DNA of 64,000 nt from Actinobaculum massiliense (GTDB taxonomy: Bacteria > Actinomycetota > Actinomycetes > Actinomycetales > Actinomycetaceae): positions 1 through 64,000 of the forward strand of contig NZ_LN881716.1 of assembly GCF_001457435.1 (NCBI RefSeq), given 5' to 3'. Shown piece by piece: positions 38,054 to 46,661 of this stretch (the first letter of the stretch is position 1; each line of letters opens with the position of its first letter). The translations under genes and the position numbers were made by a program. The notes beneath the pieces were generated by a model. The model worked only from the letters and a program-made list of their open reading frames with translations. It ran no database searches and had not been told where the DNA came from.

Positions 38054-38122
38054 AGAGCGCCCCCGCGCCATATCTGCTAAACACCTCTCGGTTCGTAGGT
38101 ATTCCGAAAAAGAGCGCCCCCG
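38054..38122 (+). repeat. 12-bp direct repeat in the region upstream of the alcohol dehydrogenase gene
   Basis: AGAGCGCCCCCG occurs at 38054-38065 and 38111-38122, a spacing of 57 bp, in the 386-bp interval between dps and adh. It may be a pair of regulator sites or chance. Nothing else is recognised between 37932 and 38235. Confidence 0.3.
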
Positions 38123-38235
38123 TAGCCCACATTTCGCCAGGCACTTAAAAAGGTGATTTGTATGTCTTTCAATCATCTCTTTCCAAAACAACGAGCACAG
38201 CTGGAACGCCAGCAAGGAGCTCGAAGGAGAGAATG

Positions 38236-39327
38236 ATGAAAGCATCTGTTGTACGCGAATTCGGTGGCGGCTTCCATACCGAGGAAGTGACCCTCGCCGA
38301 TCCCACCGGGCGCGAAGTCCTGGTGGAGGTCAAGGCCTCGGGCCTGTGCCATTCGGACGAACTGGCCCACCAGACGAACCTCGGCTATGACGTCCCAGTT
38401 GTTTTTGGGCACGAGGTAGCGGGCGTGGCGATCGAAGTTGGCCCGAACGTCACCGACATTCAGGTTGGCGATCACGTTGTGGGCTGCCTGGTACAGTACT
38501 GCGGCGCCTGCGTTAAGCGCCTCACCGGCCAGGTCTTCCTGTGCGAGAATCCCGGCGCAACCCTGCGCACCCCGGACGCCACCAGCCGCATTTTTGACGC
38601 CGATGGTAAGGACCTCAAGCAGGGCATGGGCCTGGGCGGATTCGCCGAGCGCGCCCTGATTCACGAGAACCAGCTAACCCGCATTCCGAAGGAAATGCCC
38701 TTCCCGCAGGCATGCCTGCTCGGCTACGGCGTCGTCACCGGTGCGGGCGCGGCCATTAACACCGCGAACGTGCGGGCCGGCGACACGGTAGCCGTGATCG
38801 GCACCGGCGGCGTCGGGCTGAATACCTTTAGCGGCGCGGTGATTGCCGGTGCCTCGCGCATTATCGCAATTGACGTAGCCGACGAGAATCTCGAAACCGC
38901 CAAGAAGTTTGGCGCCACGGACGTCATTAACTCGAAGAACACCGATCCGGTGGAGGCCGTTCGCGATCTGACCGGCGGCGGCGTTGATCACGCGTTCGAC
39001 CTGGTCGGCGCCTTCGGTCAGACCCGCAACGGCTATGACATGCTGGCCAAGGGTGGCGGGCGCTACCTCATTGGCCTCCTCGATGCCGAGAACTCCATTG
39101 AACTGTCCAGCTTCGAGAGCCTCACCTCCCTCAAGCACGTGCACGGCGTGTACATGGGCTCGACGGTTCACAAGCGCGATATCCCCATGGTCGCCAACCT
39201 CTACCTGCAGGACCGCTATGAACTGGACTCGCTGGTTTCCAAGGAGATCTCGATTGACGAGGTCCAGACCGGCTACGAAGCGTTGGCCGACCCGAATACT
39301 AACCGCGTCGTGATCACCAGCTTCTAA
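38236..39327 (+). CDS. Zinc-dependent alcohol dehydrogenase (MDR family)
   Basis: NAD(P)-dependent medium-chain dehydrogenase of about 363 aa that interconverts alcohols and aldehydes. Catalytic-zinc ligands are Cys38 (GLCHSDE) and His59 (FGHEVAG). The nucleotide-binding motif is VIGTGGVGLN. The structural-zinc lobe is altered: Cys89-x2-Cys92-x2-Arg95-x7-Cys103, with Arg in place of the third Cys. The family resembles NDMA- or thiol-dependent class III-like enzymes of actinobacteria. AAGGAG lies 6 nt before the second of two adjacent ATGs, so MKASVV is taken as the start. The convergent SDR gene behind it could share substrates, but they are not co-transcribed. Confidence 0.88.
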   Translation: MKASVVREFGGGFHTEEVTLADPTGREVLVEVKASGLCHSDELAHQTNLGYDVPVVFGHEVAGVAIEVGPNVTDIQVGDHVVGCLVQYCGACVKRLTGQVFLCENPGATLRTPDATSRIFDADGKDLKQGMGLGGFAERALIHENQLTRIPKEMPFPQACLLGYGVVTGAGAAINTANVRAGDTVAVIGTGGVGLNTFSGAVIAGASRIIAIDVADENLETAKKFGATDVINSKNTDPVEAVRDLTGGGVDHAFDLVGAFGQTRNGYDMLAKGGGRYLIGLLDAENSIELSSFESLTSLKHVHGVYMGSTVHKRDIPMVANLYLQDRYELDSLVSKEISIDEVQTGYEALADPNTNRVVITSF

Positions 39328-39383
39328 ACACGGAGTTTCTAGCACGGGGCAAAGCGCTTCCCGGATCACTCGCCGGCACATGC

Positions 39384-39420
39384 GCGAAGCCCCATAATGC
39401 GAAGCCCCATAATGCGAAGC
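39384..39420 (+). repeat. 15-bp tandem repeat, about 2.5 copies
   Basis: GCGAAGCCCCATAAT occurs at 39384-39398 and 39399-39413, then a partial copy at 39414-39420. It lies in the short gap between two convergent genes, just before the shared terminator. No function is evident. Confidence 0.5.
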
Positions 39421-39443
39421 AGCGTAAAGAGACACAAAAGAGG

Positions 39444-39480
39444 CCCGGCCGAGCTTCTGGAATTCCAGAGCTCGGCCGGG
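39444..39480. terminator. Bidirectional terminator between adh and the SDR gene
   Basis: Arms CCCGGCCGAGC and GCTCGGCCGGG enclose a smaller palindrome around GGAATTCC, with one bulged T. The plus side continues ATTTTTGCG and the minus side CCTCTTTTG, so it can end both convergent transcripts. Confidence 0.85.
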
Positions 39481-39505
39481 ATTTTTGCGTTATATGGGGC
39501 TTTGC

Positions 39506-40324
39506 CTAGGCCTGTTCGCCGTAGAGCTTCTCGTCCGCCCAGGCCCAGATATCCTCGCCGCGCAAGCTGGCATCGGTGCCGCCGTCGCAGTAGATCGTCT
39601 GGCCGGTGACGTGCGTGTTCTCCGGGTCGGTGAGCCAAATCAGCAGGTTCGCAATCGACTCCGGCGGCTGGTAGCCGTTGAGCGGCATCGGGGTGGAGGC
39701 ATCCACCATTGCCCGCCCTTCCGGGGTGGAGAGCAGCTGCTCCGTCATCGGGGTGATGACCGCGCCGGGGGCGACGGCGTTGAGGGCGATTCCCTCACCG
39801 GCCCACTCGGGCTTAATGCATTCGCGGCGCACCCAGCGAGATACCGCGCGCTTGGACGAGGGGTAGACGATGTAACCCGTCTGCGGATCATCGCTTTCGT
39901 AGCTGTGGGCGATTTCGAGCGCCTTCTCCTCGTCTCCCGCCAGCGCGGCCTCTACCATTTCCGGCGAGTTCTGCTGAATCGTCGCCATCGAGGAGACGAC
40001 GGCGGCGCGCGGCGCATCCGACTTGGCCAGCACCGGGCGTAGCGCCTCCAAAACCTCAACAACTCCGAAGTAATTAATGGAGATGGTCTTGGCAATTGGG
40101 GCGGAGATTCCCGCACAAGCGATCACGCCATCAATCTTGCCGCCGGTTTTTTCGATTGCTTCTTCCGCACCAGCCTTGCGGCCCTCGGGGGTGGATAGAT
40201 CCGCGGTAACTTCCGCACCTTTGAGGTCAATGCCAACCACGATATCTCCGCGCTTGCGCAGGATTTCTGCCGTGGCCTTTCCAATGCCGGAACCTGAACC
40301 GGTGAGGACATACGTACGTGCCAT
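39506..40324 (-). CDS. Short-chain dehydrogenase/reductase (hydroxysteroid-dehydrogenase-like)
   Basis: NAD(P)-dependent Rossmann-fold oxidoreductase of 272 aa. The cofactor motif is TGSGSGIG (residues 8-15). The cofactor-preference Asp follows in GIDLKG. The catalytic Ser lies in VVSSMAT, and the Tyr-x3-Lys is YPSSK. A C-terminal DGGTDASLRG closes the fold. The overall pattern, with a short gap after the first strand and IACAGIS, resembles the 3-alpha-hydroxysteroid dehydrogenase group of SDRs. The real substrate is unknown. ATG start. The region between it and ndk (40325-40448) has no feature I can name. Confidence 0.87.
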   Translation of the reverse strand: MARTYVLTGSGSGIGKATAEILRKRGDIVVGIDLKGAEVTADLSTPEGRKAGAEEAIEKTGGKIDGVIACAGISAPIAKTISINYFGVVEVLEALRPVLAKSDAPRAAVVSSMATIQQNSPEMVEAALAGDEEKALEIAHSYESDDPQTGYIVYPSSKRAVSRWVRRECIKPEWAGEGIALNAVAPGAVITPMTEQLLSTPEGRAMVDASTPMPLNGYQPPESIANLLIWLTDPENTHVTGQTIYCDGGTDASLRGEDIWAWADEKLYGEQA

Positions 40325-40448
40325 GCTTTTACTTCACTTTCCTTTGGATTTTCAGCGATTTAGCGCCAAAAAGCAAACGCTTTTCGAATCTCCTTCGATT
40401 CAAAACGTCATCATAATGAGAAAGCGTGTTTTACGCCATACTTACCCT

Positions 40449-40865
40449 CTAAGCGCCGAACCAGAGCGAGATCTCGCGCTCCGCGTTCTCGGGCGAGTCG
40501 GAGGCGTGGATCAGATTTCGCATATTGCCATCCTCCCAGGCCCTCCCGTAATCGCCCCGGATGCTACCCGGTGCGGCGCGGAGCGGATCGGTGGCGCCAA
40601 CAATCTGCCGAACGCCTTTGCCCACCCGGAACCCGCTCAGCGCACCCGTCACCACAGGCCCGGACGTCATATAACTTTCGACGTCCGAATAAAACGGCTT
40701 GTCGGCAATATGGGCGTAAAGCTTGCGCAACCGAAAAGGATCAAGACGGGTCATTTCCAGCCGCTCGATGAGGTAACCCTTGTTTTCAAGACGGGAAAGA
40801 AGAACGCCGACGAGGCCACGCTCTAAGGCATCCGGTTTCAAAATAATAAATACGTGTTCAGCCAT
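40449..40865 (-). CDS. ndk: Nucleoside diphosphate kinase
   Basis: Transfers the gamma phosphate of ATP to nucleoside diphosphates through a phospho-histidine. The 138 residues match the family. The opening FIILKPDALERGLVG is the conserved first strand, and the active-site His lies in NLIHASDS with the E-x-E-I-x-W-F ending (EREISLWF). ATG 40865 matches the family start. The ATG five codons upstream sits in the tail of the tRNA terminator. No good ribosome-binding site is visible for either, so translation may be weak or the leader short. Confidence 0.93.
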   Translation of the reverse strand: MAEHVFIILKPDALERGLVGVLLSRLENKGYLIERLEMTRLDPFRLRKLYAHIADKPFYSDVESYMTSGPVVTGALSGFRVGKGVRQIVGATDPLRAAPGSIRGDYGRAWEDGNMRNLIHASDSPENAEREISLWFGA

Positions 40866-40890
40866 ACCGCTATTGCTCATGCAGAAAAGA

Positions 40891-40915
40891 AAAAGTCCGG
40901 TAAAACCGGACTTTT
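40891..40915 (-). terminator. Terminator of the tRNA Gly-Cys-Val operon
   Basis: An 11-bp stem AAAAGTCCGGT / ACCGGACTTTT with a 3-nt loop, followed by TTCTTTTC on the minus strand. It lies 5 nt past tRNA-Val and just before ndk. Confidence 0.85.
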
Positions 40916-40920
40916 CGATC

Positions 40921-40996
40921 TGGTGGGCGATACAGGATTTGAACCTGTGACCTCTTCCGTGTCAGGGAAGCGCGCTAGCCCCTGCGCCAATCGCCC
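40921..40996 (-). tRNA. tRNA-Val (GAC)
   Basis: Acceptor arms GGGCGAT and ATCGCCC pair fully. The anticodon loop CTGACAC carries GAC. The T-loop GGTTCAAATCC is standard. The 3' CCA is encoded. Last of three tRNA genes read leftwards. Confidence 0.95.
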
Positions 40997-41003
40997 TTAT
41001 GCG

Positions 41004-41074
41004 AGGTGGGTACGGGATTCGAACCCGTGTACACGGCTTTGCAGGCCGTTGCCTCGCCTCTCGGCCAACCCACC
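41004..41074 (-). tRNA. tRNA-Cys (GCA)
   Basis: Acceptor arms GGTGGGT and ACCCACC pair. The anticodon loop CTGCAAA carries GCA, and the discriminator base is U, as required for tRNA-Cys. CCA is not encoded, in contrast to the neighbouring tRNA-Val. 71 nt. Confidence 0.95.
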
Positions 41075-41106
41075 GTGCGGATTGGAAGAATGTCTTCCAT
41101 CCTCCG

Positions 41107-41179
41107 AGCGGACAACGGGGCTCGAACCCGCGACCTCAACCTTGGCAAGGTTGCGCTCTACCAACTGAGCTATGTCCGC
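41107..41179 (-). tRNA. tRNA-Gly (GCC)
   Basis: Acceptor arms GCGGACA and TGTCCGC pair. The anticodon loop TTGCCAA carries GCC. CCA is not encoded. First gene of the Gly-Cys-Val transcript, about 24 nt downstream of the predicted start site. Confidence 0.95.
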
Positions 41180-41208
41180 GTTATCACCGCTTCCGGCGAC
41201 AGGTAAAA

Positions 41209-41238
41209 ACTATAGACGGGATTCGGCGCGGTTGTCCA
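41209..41238 (-). promoter_or_regulatory. Promoter of the tRNA Gly-Cys-Val operon
   Basis: TGGACA (41233-41238) and TATAGT (41209-41214) on the minus strand are 18 nt apart and lie 30 nt upstream of tRNA-Gly. Both boxes differ from consensus by one base. Confidence 0.65.
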
Positions 41239-41370
41239 CTCAAAAAACTGAGGTTCAGCACACGCTCCCCCGGGCGTGTCTTCCCTAGATCGAAAATCGC
41301 CAATGAGGTATTTATGCCGGCCTCCAACCAGCCCACAACCTAGACGTGAGCCGGCTCGCACCGCATTGAT

Positions 41371-41400
41371 TTGAACTTTCATCCCTCAGCACGGTAGGCT
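41371..41400 (+). promoter_or_regulatory. Promoter of tRNA-Val (CAC)
   Basis: TTGAAC (41371-41376) and TAGGCT (41395-41400) are 18 nt apart, ending 13 nt before the tRNA gene. Confidence 0.5.
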
Positions 41401-41413
41401 GGCTCTCCGTTAC

Positions 41414-41486
41414 GGGCGATTGGCTCAGGGGTTAGAGCGCTTCGTTCACACCGAAGAGGTCACTGGTTCGATTCCAGTATCGCCCA
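41414..41486 (+). tRNA. tRNA-Val (CAC)
   Basis: Acceptor arms GGGCGAT and ATCGCCC pair, and the loop TTCACAC carries anticodon CAC. The rest of the body resembles the tRNA-Val (GAC) 420 bp away on the other strand. CCA is not encoded. Confidence 0.95.
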
Positions 41487-41498
41487 CTGTAACGAGTA

Positions 41499-41526
41499 AA
41501 GCTCCGGCTAAGGCCGGGGCTTTTTC
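41499..41526 (+). terminator. Terminator after tRNA-Val (CAC)
   Basis: A 10-bp stem AAGCTCCGGC / GCCGGGGCTT (one G-U pair) followed by TTTTTC, 12 nt after the tRNA. Confidence 0.8.
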
Positions 41527-41636
41527 GTTTCATTTTGCCTAGAAGACCAGCTTAACAGCGTTTTTGGCAGTAAACGATTTTCCGCTCATCACGTAGGCCT
41601 GGGAAACTTGTCGGCAGGACGTGAGAGACTAAGACC

Positions 41637-44012
41637 ATGAGAATTTGGCCTGGACGCCCCTACCCGCTTGGCGCAACCTTTGACGGGTCGGGTACAAACT
41701 TCGCGATTTACTCGTCAGTAGCAGAAAAGGTAGTTCTCTGTTTGCTTGACGAGGACGATAACGAAACACAAATCGAGCTCCGGGAAGTCGATGCCAGCGT
41801 GTGGCACTGCTACCTTCCCTCCGTGCGTCCCGGACAGCGCTACGGCTATCGGGTCCACGGACCTTATGATCCGGCGCAGGGTTTGCGCTGCGATCCCTCT
41901 AAGTTCCTCCTCGATCCCTACGCGAAGGCGATCGACGGCGGTGTGGAGAATGCTCAGGAAGTCTTTTCTTACGAATTCAACGATCCCACCCAGCCTTCGA
42001 CACTCGACTCTCTGGGGCATGTGCCGGTTTCGGTGGTCATCAATCCCTACTTCGATTGGGGGCATGACCGCCCGCCGGACCACGATTATGCCGACACCAT
42101 TATTTACGAGACCCACGTGCGCGGATTTACCATGCAACATCCCGATGTGGCGCCAGAACTGCGCGGAACCTACCAGGGTCTAGCGTCCCCCGCCGCGATT
42201 GACTACTTCAAGCAACTCGGGGTCAACGCCATTGAGCTCATGCCCGTGCACCAGTACGTCAACGACACCTCACTGCAGGATCGAGGCTTGAGCAACTACT
42301 GGGGCTACAACACCATTGGTTTCTTCGCTCCGCACGATGCCTACGCCACCCACCACGGCGGCGACCAAGTCTATGAGTTCAAGGCGATGGTGAAGGCTCT
42401 GCACGAGGAACATATTGAGGTGATCCTCGACGTCGTCTATAACCACACCGCCGAAGGTAACCACCTCGGGCCCACGCTGTCCTTTAAGGGCATCGACAAC
42501 CCGTCGTATTACCGCTTGGTTCCGGGCGACGAAGCGCATTACTTCGATACCACCGGCACCGGTAACTCGCTCAATATGAAGTCTCCGCACTCTTTGCAGA
42601 TGATTATGGACTCGCTACGCTACTGGGTGACGGAAATGCATGTGGACGGCTTCCGTTTCGATTTGGCGTCCACTCTGGCCCGCGAGCTTCACGCGGTGGA
42701 TAAGTTGTCATCGTTCTTCGACATCATTCAGCAAGATCCTGTGATCTCGCAGGTCAAGCTCATTGCCGAGCCGTGGGACGTGGGCGAAGGCGGTTACCAG
42801 GTGGGTGGCTTCCCTCCCCTGTGGACGGAGTGGAATGGCAAGTTCCGCGATACCGTCCGCGATTTCTGGCGCGGAGAACCGGCAACTTTGCCCGAGCTTG
42901 CCTCGCGCCTAACGGGATCGTCGGATCTGTATGCGTCGTCGGGAAGGCGCCCCTTCGCCTCCATTAACTTCGTTACCGCGCATGATGGCTTCACCATGCG
43001 AGACCTCGTTTCCTACAACGAGAAGCACAATGATGCCAACGGCGAAGGTAACCAGGACGGCGAATCGAATAATCGCTCCTGGAACTGCGGCGAAGAAGGA
43101 CCCACGGACGATCCGGACGTGAAGAGGCTACGCCAGCGCCAGGTGCGTAACTTCATGGCAACCCTCCTGCTTTCGCAGGGCGTTCCTATGATCAGCCACG
43201 GTGACGAAATTGGGCGCACCCAGGGCGGAAATAACAACACCTACTGCCAGGACAATGAAATCTCCTGGGTGGACTGGGATTTGGATGAGGAGCGTGCCTC
43301 GTTCCTGCAATTCACCCGGAACGTTATAAAGCTCCGCAAGGATCACCCCAGCTTGCGCCGCCGCCGCTTCCTGAGCGACGAATCACGCGTGGAAAGTCCC
43401 GACTACGTGGGTGAGATCCAGTGGTTCCAGCCCAATGGCACGGTAATGCAGAACGAGGACTGGGAATCGTCCTTTGCCCGTTCCCTCATGGTGTTCCTCA
43501 ACGGGAATGCGATTCGTGAACCAGATGATTATGGCAACGACATCGTCGACGACGATCTTCTATTCACCTTCAATGCCGGGGACGAGAAAGTGGAATTCAC
43601 TATTCCGGATTCTCCCTATGACCGGGATTGGAAGATTGCCATGGACACCGCGGGAGACGCTGATGCCGATGCGACCTATCAGGCCGGAGACACTTTCGAG
43701 ATTATCGGCCGCTCCATGCGCGTGCTCATTCACGAGCGCGATGAGGCAGAAAAGCAGCCCGATGATCGCTCACACCTCGCTAAGGAATTGCGCGGGGTAG
43801 AACCGGTTATTGAATCCGGCCGCGGCGAAGAAGGCCGGGTGATTACGAATACCACGGTTTCCCAGCAGGGTGACGAGCCTGCGCCAGAGGGCGAAAAACC
43901 GCCGGCTGAAAGCGAGGTAGCACCAGAGGGTGATGAACCGGCTGAGGAACCCGAACCCGCCGAAACCGAGGCAGAGACCGAGGAGCCGGAAGCCAGCGGC
44001 GAAGGCCAGTAG
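41637..44012 (+). CDS. glgX: Glycogen debranching enzyme GlgX-type (isoamylase family)
   Basis: GH13 enzyme that hydrolyses alpha-1,6 branches of glycogen or limit dextrin, 791 aa. An N-terminal CBM48-like domain (PLGATFDGSGTNFAIYS) precedes the barrel. Catalytic signatures are DVVYNHTAEG, DGFRFDLA (nucleophile Asp), IAEPWDVG (acid Glu) and FVTAHDG. The C-terminus after about residue 735 is a low-complexity tail very rich in Glu, Pro and Ala that is absent from E. coli GlgX. It is first in the plus-strand series glgX-treY-treZ, where it supplies linear maltodextrins. ATG start with a modest GAGAG upstream. Confidence 0.93.
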   Translation: MRIWPGRPYPLGATFDGSGTNFAIYSSVAEKVVLCLLDEDDNETQIELREVDASVWHCYLPSVRPGQRYGYRVHGPYDPAQGLRCDPSKFLLDPYAKAIDGGVENAQEVFSYEFNDPTQPSTLDSLGHVPVSVVINPYFDWGHDRPPDHDYADTIIYETHVRGFTMQHPDVAPELRGTYQGLASPAAIDYFKQLGVNAIELMPVHQYVNDTSLQDRGLSNYWGYNTIGFFAPHDAYATHHGGDQVYEFKAMVKALHEEHIEVILDVVYNHTAEGNHLGPTLSFKGIDNPSYYRLVPGDEAHYFDTTGTGNSLNMKSPHSLQMIMDSLRYWVTEMHVDGFRFDLASTLARELHAVDKLSSFFDIIQQDPVISQVKLIAEPWDVGEGGYQVGGFPPLWTEWNGKFRDTVRDFWRGEPATLPELASRLTGSSDLYASSGRRPFASINFVTAHDGFTMRDLVSYNEKHNDANGEGNQDGESNNRSWNCGEEGPTDDPDVKRLRQRQVRNFMATLLLSQGVPMISHGDEIGRTQGGNNNTYCQDNEISWVDWDLDEERASFLQFTRNVIKLRKDHPSLRRRRFLSDESRVESPDYVGEIQWFQPNGTVMQNEDWESSFARSLMVFLNGNAIREPDDYGNDIVDDDLLFTFNAGDEKVEFTIPDSPYDRDWKIAMDTAGDADADATYQAGDTFEIIGRSMRVLIHERDEAEKQPDDRSHLAKELRGVEPVIESGRGEEGRVITNTTVSQQGDEPAPEGEKPPAESEVAPEGDEPAEEPEPAETEAETEEPEASGEGQ

Positions 44013-44061
44013 CGTAAAACTACTTTGGGAGGCAGCCCGGATACTCAGTTACTCTAGTGAT

Positions 44062-46656
44062 ATGAGTAACTCTGAGATCGATCCAAGCGCCGCCCGGCGC
44101 GCGCATATGCCCGCGCCGGGCAAACACCTCCCAATTTCTACCTACCGACTCCAACTTGGGCCGCAGTTCACCTTCTCTGACGCGACGGCGATTCTCCCCT
44201 ACTTGAAGCGTCTAGGCATTACCGACGTGTACTGCTCACCCATTTTGCAGGCCGCGCCTGGATCGACGCACGGCTACGACGTCGTCGACCATCGAAAGAT
44301 CTCAGAAGAAATGGGCGGGCAGGAAGGCTTCGAAAAGTTTGCCGACGCCGCCCACGCCGCCGGATTCGGCGTCGTTGTGGACGTGGTCCCCAACCATATG
44401 GCGGTGCCAACCCCGCTCTACCTCAACCGGGCGCTGTGGTCGGCGCTTCGCGATGGTCCGGACTCGAAATTCGCCAACTGGTTCGATGTCGATATCACCG
44501 AATCGGAAAATGGAATTCTCCTACCAGTGCTGGGCGAGCGAGTGGGAACGGTGCTCGCAAAAGGGCAAATTTCGCTCGACAAAATGGTGGTCCCCGGTTT
44601 GGAATCCGAGGGTGAAAAGTACGTTTTGCGGTACTTTGACCACGTTTTCCCGGTACGCGAGAACACCGAGTCGCTACCCCTTATCGATATGCTCGAACGG
44701 CAGTACTACCGCCTCGCCTACTGGAAGGTGGCGGAAGAGGAACTCAACTACCGCAGGTTCTTCGACGTGGATACGCTAGCGGCAGTGCGGGTGGAGGATC
44801 CGGAAGTCTTTAGCGTCGCGCACGCCCTCCTCATTGACCTCTACCATCGCGGCTATATTGACGCTTTCCGCATTGATCACCCCGACGGCCTATCTAATCC
44901 GCGCCAGTACATGGAGCGCCTGTATGAGGCAACCGGCGGCGCGTGGATCGCGGGCGAGAAAATCCTCGAGGGCGATGAGGAAATCCCCTCGGACTGGAAG
45001 GTTTCAGGAAGCACCGGCTACGAAGTCTCGTGGCGAATCGGGGCCGTTCTCACCGACCCGGTAGGTACGCGCACGCTCACCGCGCAATATGTGGAAATGT
45101 CGGGAACCATCGAGCCGTACCACAAAATCGAGCTGGAAGCGAAGAAACAGATTGTGCAGACCTCTCTGCACGCCGAACTTGAGCGCCTTACCGGCATTAT
45201 TTCGGAGGTATGCAAGGAAGATCTTCGCCTGCGCGATCATTCGCGCCGCTCAATTCGCGAGGCGCTAGCGGCTTTGGTCGTCAACCTCGACCGCTACCGG
45301 GCCTATGTGGTGCCGGGCGAAAAAGCACCGCAGCTTTCCGAGACGGTGATTGGCGAGGCGGCCCAGCGCGCCTGCGCTGAGCTCAATGATGATCGGCGCG
45401 AAACGTTAGAAGTCATCGTCGACATTGTGCTGGGCCATGAAATCGGCTCCGCCTCCAAGGTTCACGACGACGCCCGAAACGAAGCAATTGTGCGCTTCCA
45501 GCAGCTGTGCGGACCGGTAATGGCAAAAGGCATTGAGGATACCGCTTTTTACCGTTATACCGCGCTCACCTCCGCCACCGAGGTCGGCTCGGACCCGATG
45601 CAGGCAAATATTGACGCAGATAATCTGCACGCCTGGGCCCAGCGAATGGGAGCCGCCTGGCCGGCCATGATGAGCGCTCTGACCACCCATGACACCAAAC
45701 GCGGCGAAGATGTGCGCGCGCAAATCGCCACCCTGACGGAATTTGACGAAGATTGGATTTCGCTTCTCACACGCCTGCGCGCCCGCCACGCAAACTCGCG
45801 CCCCGCCGGGCTCAACGGCCAAATCGAAAACCTCATGTGGCAAACAATTATTGGCACCAATACCGCCCGCGGGCCAATCGAAATCGACCGTCTCTTGCAG
45901 TATCTAGAGAAGGCCGCCCGCGAGCAGAAGACGTGGACCACCTGGACAGCGCCCGACGGCGATGCGGAAACCGGGCTGTACGCCTACGCCCGCGATATCC
46001 TCTCCAACCCGGAGACCCTGCGGGACCTCGCGCAGTGGCGCGAGCGTACCCTTCCCGCCCTGACCTCGCGGATTTTGGCGCAAAAAACCTTGGCGCTCAC
46101 CCTGGTTGGAGTCGCTGATTCCTACCAGGGCGAAGAAATTACCCGCAATATACTGGTAGATCCCGATAACCGCGGAACCGTTGATTTTCAGCGGTTGGCC
46201 CAAATGCTTACCAAGTTGGAAGACGGCGGAAGCCTGCCGGGAGACGCCAGCCTCGACGAGCAAAAACTTTGGGTAACCTCAAAGATTTTGCAGCTACGCC
46301 GCGAGCGCCCCGATACTTTCGTGTCGGCCCGCTCGGGCTATGCGCCGTTACCGAGCACCACCGGGCACGCCATTGCTTTTACCCGCACCCTCGACGGAAC
46401 GCCCGACGTCGTCGTGGTCACCGATCGCCTGCGCCACCGGCTTGAGCAGGCTGGGGGTTGGCGAGAATCGACCGTGGTCCTCCCCCGCGGTACCTGGCGC
46501 AGCATCTTCACCGGCACCGAACGTAAGGGCGGACCGGTAGAAATCGCCGATCTCCTGAAATCTCTACCGGTGGCCGTCCTCAAGCGAATTGATGCGACTA
46601 CTGACGACGAAACGGACGCGGAAGCCGAAGGCGCCTCAGCGGGCAAGAAGGAATAG
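44062..46656 (+). CDS. treY: Maltooligosyl trehalose synthase
   Basis: GH13 enzyme that rearranges the reducing-end glucose of maltodextrin from alpha-1,4 to alpha,alpha-1,1. About 864 aa. It opens PISTYRLQLGPQFTFSDATA, the TreY signature, then YCSPILQAAPGSTHGYDVVD. The catalytic regions are VDVVPNHM, FRIDHPDGL and the IAGEKIL Glu. A late FEDTAFYRY-like block appears as IEDTAFYRY. The start is uncertain: ATG 44062 fits the family, but its only Shine-Dalgarno-like GGGAGG is 25-30 nt upstream. It overlaps nothing and lies 5 nt ahead of treZ, its functional partner. Confidence 0.93.
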   Translation: MSNSEIDPSAARRAHMPAPGKHLPISTYRLQLGPQFTFSDATAILPYLKRLGITDVYCSPILQAAPGSTHGYDVVDHRKISEEMGGQEGFEKFADAAHAAGFGVVVDVVPNHMAVPTPLYLNRALWSALRDGPDSKFANWFDVDITESENGILLPVLGERVGTVLAKGQISLDKMVVPGLESEGEKYVLRYFDHVFPVRENTESLPLIDMLERQYYRLAYWKVAEEELNYRRFFDVDTLAAVRVEDPEVFSVAHALLIDLYHRGYIDAFRIDHPDGLSNPRQYMERLYEATGGAWIAGEKILEGDEEIPSDWKVSGSTGYEVSWRIGAVLTDPVGTRTLTAQYVEMSGTIEPYHKIELEAKKQIVQTSLHAELERLTGIISEVCKEDLRLRDHSRRSIREALAALVVNLDRYRAYVVPGEKAPQLSETVIGEAAQRACAELNDDRRETLEVIVDIVLGHEIGSASKVHDDARNEAIVRFQQLCGPVMAKGIEDTAFYRYTALTSATEVGSDPMQANIDADNLHAWAQRMGAAWPAMMSALTTHDTKRGEDVRAQIATLTEFDEDWISLLTRLRARHANSRPAGLNGQIENLMWQTIIGTNTARGPIEIDRLLQYLEKAAREQKTWTTWTAPDGDAETGLYAYARDILSNPETLRDLAQWRERTLPALTSRILAQKTLALTLVGVADSYQGEEITRNILVDPDNRGTVDFQRLAQMLTKLEDGGSLPGDASLDEQKLWVTSKILQLRRERPDTFVSARSGYAPLPSTTGHAIAFTRTLDGTPDVVVVTDRLRHRLEQAGGWRESTVVLPRGTWRSIFTGTERKGGPVEIADLLKSLPVAVLKRIDATTDDETDAEAEGASAGKKE

Positions 46657-46661
46657 GGACA

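Noticed and set aside
39384-39420. 15-bp tandem repeat as a regulatory array
   Set aside because: It lies between two convergent genes just before a terminator and is probably replication slippage.
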